64,000 nucleotides of DNA, taken from the NCBI GenBank assembly GCA_963580285.1, contig OY757020.1, positions 103,047,497 through 103,111,496 on the forward strand. The letters are read 5' to 3'. Below are positions 41,213-52,499 of the stretch, piece after piece. How positions within the stretch are numbered: the stretch's first letter is position 1; the number at the start of each line of letters is the position of its first letter. A program made the translations under genes and the position numbers. This DNA is from Lucinisca nassula (taxonomy: Eukaryota; Mollusca; Bivalvia; Lucinida; Lucinidae). The notes below the pieces were generated by a model. The model did not search any database. It saw only the letters and a program-made list of their open reading frames with translations, and was not told where the DNA came from.

Positions 41213-41379
41213 CATGAGACGTGAGAACAAAGACATTCTTCCATAGAGCTTTATTTTTGTAATCCAGGGATACACGAACACTTGATTTGGAGCTTGGGAA
41301 GGGAAAAGGTACAGGTTTGAGTACGAGACCATATGTTGTTACCGTAAGAATCATAAGAGTTTGGACATGGTGATGACTT

Positions 41380-41700
41380 GCTGTAATTCTCCAAAAAATT
41401 TAACAAATTTGTTTCAGGGCCCAGTAAGGAGGCCAAAAGGTGCAGATGGAATGGCAAATAGTGTAGACCCTGATCAGACTGGAAGGAGCAGTCTGATTTG
41501 GGACTGCACTGTTTGCTTCAAATAGGCCTTTTAACAAATTTGTTTCAGGATCCAGGAAGGAGTCCAAAAGGTGCAGATGGAATAGCAAACAGTGTAGACC
41601 CTGATCAGACTGCTCCTTCAGGAGCAGTCTGATCTGGGTCTGCACTGATTGCTTAGGCCTGTCTGTCCAAATACTTAGGAACATTACAGTAAACCTTGTC
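41380..41700 (-). repeat. F3 hairpin, two tandem partial copies (3' of SLC20 stop)
   Basis: TTAACAAATTTGTTTCAGG and AAGGTGCAGATGGAAT occur twice, each followed by the shared palindrome (41455-41519, 41583-41652). They could lie within the SLC20 3' UTR; this cannot be decided here. Confidence 0.65.
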
Positions 41701-41839
41701 GATTTCAAATGATACCTTTTCCTAAACCAGGCCTCGTAAAATAATAATACTTATTTCAATCAGATGCTCAATTTCAATCAGTGCTTGACCGTGTGCTGTA
41801 AGTATGGACACATATTTATATGTATATACCGTTTAAGAA

Positions 41840-42132
41840 ACAGGTGAATGTGCTATCATTGTTGTTTGACCCTTTCACCCCTGAATTTCTGAAATGGACT
41901 CTTCCTTCTTTGAATTTGGACATACCCATTGACATTCTTGTAAATACCATATTTACTAGATGTGTTTGGACAGACATGCCTAAGCAAACAGTACAGACCC
42001 AGATGAAATGCCGCAGAACGCGTCGTCTCATCTGGGTCTGCACTGTTTGCGACCCATCCAGCTATTTTGGACATGGCTGCTATCAATCTAGCTATTTTAG
42101 TCACAGCATCAGGTAGTATTTTTTTTTTTCTC
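41840..42132. repeat. Hairpin repeat, F4-related
   Basis: Palindrome 41985-42052 (TAAGCAAACAGTACAGACCC; loop CGCAGAACGCG), followed by CAGCTATTTTGGACATGG-type sequence also found near F4 copies. Confidence 0.5.
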
Positions 42133-42437
42133 AGCCCCCGCCCGTAGGGGCTTAAAGAAATATATGGGCTGCATGATGCTTCCACGCAGAGCTGAATCTG
42201 GCCCGCACACTCGTACTGGTAAACCGCGTAGAGGATCTAAACCTGTCCAGGATCCGCGGTGCGAGGCGGACCGTCCATGCTAATAAACCCTATTGGTTTC
42301 ATTGGGCGACAGGGCCTGAGATGTCATTTCATCCCAGTGTCGGGTAAAAGTCCCACAAAATTGGAAGCAACGTCTCCCAAATGACCTTTACAGTGTTGAC
42401 GGGGACGTTAAACCTCAAATCAAACAAACAAACAAAG
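42133..42437 (+). mobile_element. S1 SINE-like retroposon
   Basis: AGCCCCCGCCCGTAGGGGC head to an (AAAC)n tail, preceded by a T run and followed by another; a duplication could not be defined in the T-rich flanks. Confidence 0.8.
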
Positions 42438-42959
42438 TTTTTTTTTTTTTGTTTTTTTTCAATTGTAGAACATGTATGGTAAGGTGTTGAGGGGACTGAA
42501 TACTTAGGGGGAATATGGTAAGGTATTCAGTCAAAATATCTAACAGGATGGCAATTAGTGTATCAGTCTGCACTCTGCAGGGGTGGAAGGGTAATACATG
42601 TTGACTTTGTTGTTTGGCAGAATGTTAGCCGGTGTTGATTGAAAGCATGTCAGAGAAAAGAACCAAATGTGTTTTAATTGTTATTTGTTATTAGTGCTCT
42701 TGTGTGTTTGTTTTAGTGCTTTTGTTATGATTTTTATGCTCCTCTACAAATCAACTCAGAAAATCTGCAATGTTAGTCGACAAAGACCAGAAAAAAGGTC
42801 GTGTTTCCAGAAACATCTTGAAATTAGTCTGCCTGGGCATGACGGAAAAGGTTATTTTTTGCTGTTTTTTTTTTTCACACCATTCCTACATGGTTCTGAA
42901 GTTACAGAACAGATTGCTATAATTTCAAGCATTTTGTGAAGCAGTTTGGTTTGGGCATT

Positions 42960-43175
42960 CAAGTACAGTGGAATTCAGCTATTAAGACCTTAAAATTCCG
43001 ACAAATTATGTTTTAAAAGCATATTTAGACAGTTTCAGCTACATTTTCTTTGTGTTTTCTACATCCAGTGCACTCTAGTGGGAGACCACTTTTGGGACTG
43101 TTCAAAAGTGGTCTTAAAGACCACTTTTGAACAGTCCCAAAGGTGGTCTTAATGTAGGAATTTTACTGTATTTAT
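42960..43175. repeat. F6 long-palindrome MITE
   Basis: CAGTGGAATTCAGCTATTAAGACC ends and an almost perfect ~66-bp palindrome (arm CACTTTTGGGACTGTTCAAA). Confidence 0.75.
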
Positions 43176-43179
43176 TCTG

Positions 43180-44155
43180 GCGGACTGTTGCAAGAAACGG
43201 CACAGCCACATTATTCCATTGTTAGCTCGGCTGTAACGAGGTATTGTCATAGCTCTGGCGTCGTTGTCATGCAAAAACTTGGACATTTTGTAATATCTCT
43301 GTCATTACTGAACATATTTACTTGAAACTCGGACTAGTTTTTCATTATGAAAAGGGGAACTCATACAAATAGGTGAGGAAACCCTCAAAATATTTTTAGC
43401 ACAGTTATGCCCCTTTTTCGACTTAGAATTTTTGCAGCCGAGCGTTGGCACCCGCATGCGGTGCTCTTGTATTGATCAACAGATGTGCTTCAGTCAATGG
43501 AGGAAGGCTTACATTAATCACCAGACCTATTTGCCGATTAGGAAGAAGCCAAATATTTCCGATGGCAAAGTCGGCAAAAAAATATATAAACATGTATATA
43601 AAAAATGTGTCAGTGGCAAAACAGAATGGTACCCCGGGTTGTCGCAAACAAGGCCTCTTTCCTTCTGGCTTTAAGGGGAATTAATACAACTTGGTTTAAT
43701 TATTTTGGTTGCATCAAACACCACATGATGTATAACAATACAAGATTTTCCAGAACCTTAGCTTGTCTGAAAGTCATCTGGAGGAAAAATTGATACACTT
43801 TATATTATACAAGGGAAATAACTTTGAAAACTTCATGTTTGCTTTTGTGTAAACTTAAGATCCTATATTAAAGCTGGTCTACTCTTAAAGAAAAGAATTT
43901 GCTCCTCAGGATCAAATTCTTTCCTTTAAGAGTGGACCCCTGTGGACAAGAGATAAACCTATTGACAAGGGATACAAAAAAAAAATCATTGACAGGGTTG
44001 TCCTCTCTTGAAGGTGTGTTCATTCCCCTGAATAGTTTACAAGTACTAGTTTGTACAAAACCATATGTCCCTATTTTACTTGATACTACAAGATTTTCTG
44101 TAACCAGGTCATTTTCATACATCTTCTGTATACTAGAAAACTACTTGTTTCAATT
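43180..44155. other. Unassigned stretch
   Basis: 43260-43480 resembles the end of an array-type element (TGTAATATCTCTGTCATTAC; GCACCCGCATGCGGTGCTC hairpin, TCTTGTATTG). 43855-43940 has GAAAGAATTTGCTCCTCAGG-type inverted sequence. No gene. Confidence 0.4.
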
Positions 44156-44168
44156 GTTTCAATGATAG

Positions 44169-44452
44169 TTTGTTTGATTTGAGGTTTAACATCCCCGTCA
44201 ACACTGTAAAGGTCATTTTGGAGATGTTGCTTCAATTTTGTGGGACTTTTACCCGACATTGAGATGAAATGACATCTCAAGCCCTGTCGCCCAATGAAAT
44301 CAACAGGGTTTATTAGCATGGACGGTCCGGTTCCTGGACAGGCTTAGATCCTCTAAGCGGTTTACCAGTACTAGTGTGCGGGCAGGATTCAGCTCTGCGA
44401 GGAAGCATCATGCAGCCCATATATTTCTTCAAGCCCCTAAGGGCGGGGGATC
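44169..44452 (-). mobile_element. S1 SINE-like retroposon
   Basis: Exact 13-bp duplication GTTTCAATGATAG at 44156 and 44453. Small internal deletion near GGTCCGG. Confidence 0.88.
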
Positions 44453-44501
44453 GTTTCAATGATAGAGTACAATTTTAGTTGATGTATCTGAATTTTAACA
44501 T

Positions 44502-44690
44502 GGACTCCTTGGTCTAATGGTTATGAGTGCTGACTCTTAAACAGTAGTTCTCGCTGCCTTGAGTTTGAATCTCGCACGGATCACATGCGAGACTTCAATT
44601 CATTTTTTTTCTCTGCGTACTCTGGTTTTTTGGCCACCACTGTTTAACAACCAGCTCCATATAAACACTATCTCAGCCTGCCTGTACTTT
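44502..44690 (+). mobile_element. S4 tRNA-derived SINE
   Basis: ACTCCTTGGTCTAATGGTTA (A-box region), GAGTTTGAATCTCG (B-box region), then GACTTCAATT and AACAACCAGCTCCATATAAA. Confidence 0.65.
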
Positions 44691-44874
44691 TTAGATTTTA
44701 GATATTGATTTTAACTCTTATGAGTCAAACTAGTGTTATCTCAAAACCAAAAATTCCAGTCACTTGGAGTTTGAGATAACTAAAGTTGACTGAACAATGT
44801 CTGTTTCACGTTTGTCTGCAAAGTGCTTCATAGTTTGTCATTTTAATTGTTAAATATCAGCTTTACTATGCAAA

Positions 44875-45095
44875 TATAAAAAAAAAAAATTGAAAAAAAA
44901 AAAAATAAAATAAAAATCACAATCCATTGCTATGGATACTCAGAACTTCCATATTTTTTTTTTTATGCCTGATTGAAACCAAAAAAAAAAAAAAATAAAA
45001 TAACCCCGCAAAAAATAATAAAATACCAAAAAAGTGTCATAAAAAAAATACCTTAAAGGTTAAAAAAAAAAAAAAAAAAGAAAAAAAAAAGTGAT
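44875..45095. repeat. A-rich low-complexity tract
   Basis: Repeated runs of A with TAAAA interruptions; not interpreted as a poly(A) site. Confidence 0.8.
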
Positions 45096-45110
45096 AAATT
45101 ATTTAAACTG

Positions 45111-45326
45111 TTAACCTTTATCATGCTGAACAAGAAAAAATCCTATCTTTGCAAACAGTGTAGATCCAGATCAGATGGCTTCTTCAGAAGCCATCTGATC
45201 AGGCTCTACACTGTTTGTTGTCCAATTGGAAATCGTGAAGTGAAGGATTTCATTATAAGTAATTTGATTCATTGATAGTCAGAAGGGGTGTGGCTAAATT
45301 TATTTATTCAGCAGGATAAGGGTTAA
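45111..45326 (-). mobile_element. F1 MITE
   Basis: TTAACCTTTATCATGCTG ... CAGCAGGATAAGGGTTAA; palindrome 45151-45220. Confidence 0.8.
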
Positions 45327-45624
45327 AGCACCAAGCAAAAATAGTGCAGAAGACAATCTTAATTTGACTTAATATTTTTTACTGGGACACTTGGGCTTGA
45401 CATTTTATGAAATAAGTGAACTATCTGCCGAGCATGTTGATGCATGAATATGAAATGTCAAACCTTATTTTCCCTGAAAAATGGGGGTGGGGAATACCTG
45501 AAAATGTCATCTGCTTCATTTGTGCTTGGCACTCTCAGTTTAAAAATTAAAAAAAAAAAAAAACTGTGCATGGGAAAAGTTTGTATGTATGTGAAAGTTT
45601 GTTTGTATACGAAGTATTACTTGG

Positions 45625-46160
45625 GGCCCAGTCAAGCGATTTTGGTACTTATCCCCTATGCAGCAGCGAAGGTTCAGGCGAGCCTGCGCATCCGCCAGAA
45701 CCTTCGCTGCTCGCTCATACAAGCAGTGAATCAAGAGGAACCTTCAGACAGAAAGCCATATCCATGGCCCCTCTGAATGGCTGGGTATGCGCATTTAAAA
45801 TTTGTCATGACGGAATGCTCGAAGACACAAATTCGCTTGGCGGGGCTCACTTTATTGTGCGAATTGTGAAATTGACAAGTGAATATGAACCACAACCTCT
45901 TTAAAACGCTATTTATTGAGCCCCGCCAAGCGAATTTGTGTCTTCGAGCATTCCGTCATGACAAATTATAACTGCGCATGCCCAGTCATTAAGAGGGGCT
46001 AGGGATATGGCTTTCTGTCTGAAGGTTCCTCTTGATTCACTGCTTGTATGAGCGAGCAGCGAAGGTTCTGGCGAGACTGCGCGGATGCGCAGGCTCGCCT
46101 GAACCTTCGCTGCTCGCATAGGCGATAAGTACCAAAATCGCTTGACAGGGTCTAATTGGA
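45625..46160. repeat. Inverted pair of F7 GC-rich repeats
   Basis: F7 forward (45625-45850) and reverse (45917-46160) with ~65 bp between; together they form a long imperfect palindrome of about 0.5 kb. Confidence 0.8.
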
Positions 46161-46167
46161 AGCGTTT

Positions 46168-46440
46168 TTTAGAAGCCTCCATGGAACAGTGGATAAGCTG
46201 TTAACCTTGCAAACCTGGAGTCATGGGAGCTTTCCTTTCTCCAGACTTTCCGTGAGATGTAAAACTCAAACACACACACAACAAGATTTAACCCATTTGT
46301 ACCGGAAACCCCAAAACGGGTAGTTGGCAAACAGTGCAGACCCAGATCAGATGCCGCAGAATGCGGCATCTGATCAGATCCTACACTGTTAACAAAAAGT
46401 ATCCCCAAAATATTTATATTATATAAAAAAAAAAATGTCA
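46168..46440. repeat. S3 SINE (deleted) and F2 MITE
   Basis: 46172-46275: AGAAGCCTCCATGGAACAGTG head, CTCCAGACTTTCCGTGAGAT junction lacking the middle, (CA)n. 46288-46440: TTAACCCATTTGTACCGGAA and palindrome 46327-46393. Confidence 0.65.
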
Positions 46441-46789
46441 TTTTTAGATCAATTGTTTATTAACAGTGGGTAAAATCTGCCTGGTGACCCCATCCACTTA
46501 ATTCCCTGTTAAGGACCATATTTCCAGCCTACACTCAGACGTTTGACCCTCCAGTGCTGTCGGTGCTTCTATACATTTTTATTATTTGGTTATAACACAG
46601 TTGTTTAACTAACAAGGTTTCTGCTTTAGACCCCAACAATAGTGTTATAAAGAGTTTGTGGTGTATTAGTATCTTTTAAAACTGTCACATTTGATTTATA
46701 CCATGCAATTTATCATTAAAAGTACTTCCAATGCATGTTTGTTGCTCTGGTGAATTGTGTTTTCATATTTACGCTAAAAATGTGGCATT

Positions 46790-47080
46790 AAGAAAACACG
46801 CCTATACAAATACATTTTAAACTTTACTGCCGAAAAAAAACGACAAAATTTTAAGATGAAAGAATTGTGATATTTTTCTTGTTTCTGCTCAAAATATAGA
46901 TTGAGGGTACTCGTTTGAACCGCCTCATCGAGACGGTTCTAATGAGTATCCCCAATCTATATTTTAGAGCAGAAATAAGAAAAATAAGGTTTACCACTGT
47001 AAACCGCAGTTTTACAATATAACAGTGGGGTTCAAGGGAGTCAAAATCATATAGGCGTGTTTTCGTGATGGATTCCGAAA
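46790..47080. repeat. F5 hairpin MITE
   Basis: AGAAAACACGCCTATACAAA at left and ATATAGGCGTGTTTTCGTGA at right are inverted; inner arms TATAGATTGAGGGTACTC. Confidence 0.7.
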
Positions 47081-47116
47081 AATGTTTCCTGCAGAAGCAT
47101 GCAGTGATGAAGTGCA

Positions 47117-47345
47117 TAGGCCTCCGTGGCCTAATGGGGGAGAGCACTAACTCTTAATCATTGGGTTTCTCAACACTGGGGGTTTGAGCCTCACATGGGT
47201 CATGGGAGACCCCAAGTTCTGCAACAGAAGTTCAGGTGGTTTTTCTCTGGGTACTCCTGTTTTCGCCCACCTGATTAACGATCAGCTCAAAATAAGTGAA
47301 ATAATATTGAAAGGGCTGTAAAACCAAAACCCAGAAAAATAAAAT
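47117..47345 (+). mobile_element. S4 tRNA-derived SINE
   Basis: AGGCCTCCGTGGCCTAATGG, GGGTTTGAGCCTC, CTGTTTTCGCCCACCTGATT and a GGGCTGTAAAACCAAAACCC tail. Confidence 0.75.
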
Positions 47346-47639
47346 AACCTTTCCCCCTCGCTGTTTCTTTCCTTCTTCCTTTTGTAATGGGAGGTAATTC
47401 CGGTCTCCCTATATTTTTGGTGGATTATCCAGATTTTTAGTGTACTTATGTTGCTTGTTGTTTACCAGTGACTTGCTATGTCTTCCTGCATAATAATAGA
47501 AAGGACCATTAAAACCTACTTGTAGGAATTACTTGTATAGCCTTTTCTCCATTTTCAAGGCATGTTTGAGAGTTGTTGTGTTAGTAAGTTATTGTTTATA
47601 TTTATTGTTAACTACAATTTCATTTGGTTCTATTACCCT

Positions 47640-47965
47640 TAAAGTCGGACACCTTCAGGAGTTGCGATAATTCTCCTGAAATTTTAACAAATTTGTTTCA
47701 TGATCCATTAAGAAGTCCAAAAGGTGCAGAATGGCAAATAGTGTAGACCCTGATCAGACTGCTCCTTAAGGAGCGGTCTGATTTGGGTATGCACTGTTAA
47801 CTAAGGCCTATCTGTACCAATACTTGGGATCGATACGGTAGATGTGGTGTGCATTTGGGCCATGCAAGGTGAATAGGGGTCTTCCAGACTGAGTGCCCAG
47901 TGAAGACTCAGATCAGACTGCACATCTGCACAGTCTGATCTGAGTCTTCACTGTGCACTATATTG
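47640..47965 (-). repeat. F3 MITE followed by a separate hairpin
   Basis: F3 to about 47845 (palindrome 47738-47802). 47890-47963 is another perfect stem, AGTGAAGACTCAGATCAGAC around CTGCACATCTGCACAG, sharing only the GATCAGACTG part. Confidence 0.7.
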
Positions 47966-48024
47966 CTGCCCCTTCACCCTAGACTGAAGTCTGATTGGAT
48001 CATGCGATATACTGTTGTAAAACA

Positions 48025-48326
48025 CGGCCCCCACCCATAGGGGCTTGAAGAAATATATGGGCTGCATGATGCTTCCAGGCAGAGCTGAATCCGGCCCGTA
48101 CACTAGTACTGGTAAACCGCTTAGAGGATCTAAGCCTGTCCAGGAACCGCGGTGCGAGGCGGACCAACCATGCTAATAAACCCTATTGGTTTCATTGGGC
48201 GACAGGGCTTGAGATGTCATTTCAGCTCAGTGTCAGGTAAAAGTCCCACAAAGTTGGAAGCAACGTCTCCAAAATGACCTTTACAGTGTTGACGGGGACG
48301 TTAAACCTCAAATCAAACAAACAAAA
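48025..48326 (+). mobile_element. S1 SINE-like retroposon
   Basis: Exact 14-bp duplication ACTGTTGTAAAACA at 48011 and 48327; tail AAACAAACAAAA. Confidence 0.9.
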
Positions 48327-48340
48327 ACTGTTGTAAAACA

Positions 48341-48701
48341 GACGTCCTCATGTAACGTCCCTTTTTATTATTGGATAGCATTTGGTTTTAAGCAGCTCAC
48401 AGAATTAAGTGCTCTGAGCAAACTAGTACAGCTTTTAAACAAAAGCATGGAATAAGTGCATTAGAATGGGAAAAACTGTATTGAAAATTGTAATTTGGGG
48501 AGGTAACTAGTCAAATTTACAGTAGCATATTCTGTTTTACAGTAACGCCCCACGATCTGGTCAAGTGAAATATGTAGTATCAACATTTTGCCAATACCAT
48601 AAGATTAGTGCCATGTGAACAATCTAGTGCTTTAAGATATTTGTATTTATGTCAGATATACAAAGTGGGTTTCTGTTATGCATTAAAATATACAAGGTTT
48701 A
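48341..48701. other. Unassigned stretch
   Basis: Repeat-poor DNA with no coding signal. Confidence 0.4.
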
Positions 48702-48702
48702 T

Positions 48703-51700
48703 TTTTAGCTCACCTGACCGAAGGTCATGGTGAGCTTTTGTGACCGTAAGATGTCCGGCGTCGTCGTGCGTCGTCCGTCGTGCGTAAACTTTTTCTTGTG
48801 AACAAACTAGAGGCCACAGTTTTGGTCCAATCATCATCAAACTTGCTCAGAATGATCATCATGACAATATCTCGGTCAAGTTCGAATATGGGTCATGTCG
48901 GGTGAAAAAGTAGGTCAGTAGGTCAAATCATAGAAAAACCTTGTGAACACTCTAGAGGGCACAGTTTTGGTCCAATCATCATCAAACTTGCTCAGAATAA
49001 TTATCATGACAATATCTCGGTCAGGTTCGAATATGGATCATGTAGGGTCAAAAAGTAGGTCAGTAGGTCAAACCATAGATAGTCCTTGTGAACACTCTAG
49101 AGGGCACAGTTATGGTTCAATTATCATCAAACTTGCTCAGAATGATCATTGTGACAATATCTCGGTCAAGTTCGAATATGGGTCATGTTGGGTCAAAAAG
49201 TAGGTCAGTAGGTCAATTCATAGAAAAACCTTGTGAACACTCTAGAGGGCACAGTTATGGTCCAATCATCATCAAACTTGCTCAGAATAATCATCCTGAC
49301 AATATCTCAGTCAAGTTTGAATATGGGTCATGTTGGGTCAAAAAGTAGGTCAGTAGGTCAAATCATAGAAAAACCTTGTGAACACACTAGAGGGCACAGT
49401 TATGGTCCAATCATCATTAAACTTGCTCAGAATGATTGTCATGACAATATCTCGGTCAAATTTGAATATTGGTCATGTCGGGTCAAATGTAGGTCAGTAG
49501 GTCAGATCAAACTTCTCTGAAACCACAAGGCCCAGGACTTTGATATTTGGTATGAAGCTTCATCTAGTGGACCCCTACCAAGATTGTTCAAATTATAGTG
49601 CTGGGGCCAAAAAAGCCCCCGCCCCGGGGCCCTTTGGTTTTACATAGGCTTATATAAGGAAAATCTTTAAAAATAAAATCTTCTTCTCTGAAACCACAAG
49701 GCCCAGGTCTTTGATATTTGGTATGAAGCTTCATCTAGTGGACCCCTACAGAGATTGTTCAAATTATAGTGCTGGGGCCAAAAATGCCCCCGCTCCAGGG
49801 CCCTTTGGTTTTGCATGGGCTTACATGTATATAGGGAAGAGCTTTAAAAATCTTCTTCTCTGAAACCGTAAGACCCAGGTCTTTGTTATTTGGTATGAAG
49901 CTTCATCTAGGGGACCCCTACCAAGATTGTTCAAATTATAGTGCTTGGGCCAAAAATGCCCCCATCCCGGGGCCCTTTGGTTTTACATGGGCTCATATAG
50001 GGAAAATCTTTAAAAATCTTCTTGTCTGAAACCGCAAGGCCCAGGTCTTTGATATGTGGTATGAAGCTTCATCTAGTGGACCCCTACCAAGATTGTTCAA
50101 ATTATAGTGCTGGGGCCAAAAATGCCCCCGCCCCGGGGCCCTTTTGTTTTACATAGGCTTATATAGTAAAAAATCTTTAAAAATCTTCTTCTCTGAAACC
50201 ACAAGGCCCAGGACTTTGATATTTGGTCTGAAGCTTCATCTAGTGGACCCCTACCAAGATTGTTCAAATTTTAATGCTGGGACAAAAAATGCCCCCGCCA
50301 GGGGGCCCTTTGGTTTTACATTGGCGTATATAGGGAAAATCTTTAAAAATCTTCTCTGAAACCACACGGCCCAGGTCTTTGATATTTGGTATGAAGCTTC
50401 ATCTAGTGGACCCCTACCAAGATTGTTCAAATTATAGTGCTGGGGTCAAATATGCCCCCGTTCCGGGGCCCTTTGGTTTTACATGGGCTTATATAGGGAC
50501 AATCTTTAAAAATTTTCTTCCCTGAAACTGTAAGGCCCATGTCTTTGATATTTGGTATGAAGCTTCACCCCACAAGGCCCAGGTCCCCCCCCCCCCCCCC
50601 CCCTTTTGGTTTTACATAGGCTTATATAGGGAAAATCTTTAAAAATCTTCTCTGAAACCGCAAGGCCCAGGTCTTTGATATTTAGTATGAAGCTTCACCT
50701 AGTGGACTCCTACCAAGATTGTTCAAATTATAGTGCTGGGGCCAGAAATGCCCCCGCTCTGGGACCCTTTGGTTTTACATAGGCTTCTATAGGGAAAATC
50801 TTTAAAAATCTTCTTCCCTGAAACCACAAGGCCCAGGTCTTTGATATTTGGTATGAAGCTTCACCTAGTGGACCCCTACTAAGATTGTTCAAATTATAGC
50901 CCTGGGGACAAAAATGCTCCCGCTCCAGGGCCCTTTGGTTTTACATAGACTTATTTAGGGAAAATCTTGAAAAATCTTTTTCTCTGAAACCACAAGGGCT
51001 AGGTCTTTGATATTTGGTATGAAGCTTAATCTTGTGGACCCCTACCAAGATTGTTCAAATTATAGCCCTTGGGCCAAAAATGCCCCCACTTGGGCCCTTT
51101 GGTATTACATAGACTTATATATAGGGAAAATCTTGAAAAATATTCTTCTCTGAAACCAGAAGACCTAGGTCTTTGATATTTGGTATGAAGCTTCATCTAG
51201 TGGACTTCTACCAAGATTATTCAAATTGTAGCCCTGAGACCAAAAACACCCCTGTCTCGGGGGCCCTTTGGTTTTACATAGACTTATATAGGGAATATCT
51301 TTAAAAATCTTCTTCTGTGAAACCACAAGGCCTAGGTCTTTGATATTTGGTGTGAAATTTCATCTAGTGGACCTCTATCAAGATTGTTCAAATTATAGCC
51401 CTGGGGCCAAAAATGCCCCTACCTCGAGACCCTTTGGTTTTTCATAGACTTATATAGGGAAATCTTTAAAAATCTTCTCTGAAACCACAAGGCCCATGTC
51501 TTTGATATTTGGTATGGAGCTTCATCTAGTGGACCTCTACCAAGATTGTTCAAATTATAGCCCCTGCCCCGCGGCCCTTTGGTTTTGCATAGTTTTATAT
51601 ATAGAGATAATCTTTGAAAATCTTCTTCTCTGAAACAGCAAGGCCCAGGTCTTTGATATTTGGTGTGAAGCTTCATCTAGTGGACCTCTATCGAGATTGT

Positions 51701-52038
51701 TTAAGTTATAGCCCTGAGGCCAAAAATGCCCCCGCCCCGGGGCCATTTGGTTTTACATAGGCTAATGTAGGGAATATCTTTAAAAAATCTTTTTCTCTGA
51801 AACCCCAAGGCCCAGGTCTTGGATATTTGGTGTGTAGCTTCATCTAGTGGACCTTTGCCAAGATTGTTCAAATTATAAGCTTTGTTGATATTTGGTATGA
51901 AGCTTCACCTTTTTAGACCTCCCTCAACATTATGCACATTGTAGCCCTGGGGTCAATAATGGCCCTCCCCGAGGCCCACTTGTTACTCTATCATATGGGT
52001 CAGGTGAGCGATCCAGGGCCATCATGGCCCTCTTGTTT
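48703..52038 (+). mobile_element. AGCTCACC-type element with two tandem arrays
   Basis: The left end folds (AGCTCACC...GGTGAGCT). GCTCACCTGACC (48708) is inverted as GGTCAGGTGAGC (51998). The right end has a hairpin AGGGCCATCATGGCCCT and CTTGTTT. Array 1: five 145-bp units from about 48795 (TCAAACTTGCTCAGAATGAT). Array 2: about 14 units of ~165 bp from about 49505 (GGTCTTTGATATTTGGTATG), with a C run at 50586. No transposase. Tandem cores with a terminal hairpin are known from Helitron/Helentron-derived and pearl-type bivalve elements; the assignment is inference. Confidence 0.75.
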
Positions 52039-52129
52039 GAAATGTGCTATACATGAGATATTTATGGTGTGAGCCTCATTTTGATCTGGTGAATCAAACT
52101 TAACGTTTTTACCTTAAGAGTATTCGGAC

Positions 52130-52215
52130 AGACAGGGCTGAGCAAACAGTGTAGACCCTGATGAGACGCCGCATGTGGCGTCTCATCAGGGTCTACACTG
52201 TTTGCCACTCATCTA
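52130..52215. repeat. Isolated shared palindrome
   Basis: Perfect stem GCAAACAGTGTAGACCCTGA / TCAGGGTCTACACTGTTTGC with loop GACGCCGCATGTGGCGTC at 52143-52205, flanked by F4-like TCGGACAGACAGGGCTGAG and GCCACTCATCTAGCTATTTT. Confidence 0.75.
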
Positions 52216-52499
52216 GCTATTTTTAAGCTTAACATCGGGTATTTACTTGTACTTGTTCAAATTTTAGAGCAAGTTGAAGTATAGTAAGGGTAAATACGGT
52301 TACTAGGGATTTCAGGGGAATGGATACACCTTCAGGGAGGCAGTTCTTTCAAAAAGTATTTCTGTCTCCCTTATCAATAGGGGTCAAATTCTTAGGAAAG
52401 AATTTGCTCCTTAGGGAAGGTCACCCTGCCAAGAATATTTCTTTGTCCCAAATTAGTAGGGTTTTTACTATTATAATAACACAACTGTGCATAGTGCGT

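Noticed and set aside
42667..42939. 90-codon hydrophobic frame after the SLC20 stop
   Set aside because: Low-complexity T-rich DNA, no domain, no splice or start context.
44875..45095. A-rich tract as a processed-pseudogene tail
   Set aside because: No gene-like sequence lies upstream; it is interrupted low-complexity DNA.
48943..49520. Three overlapping ~86-codon frames with similar sequence
   Set aside because: They are spaced by the 145-bp period of a tandem array; since 145 is not a multiple of three the similarity is just the repeat in shifted frames.
48795..51900. CRISPR-like regular spacing
   Set aside because: The units are contiguous tandem repeats of 145 and ~165 bp without unique spacers, in an animal genome.
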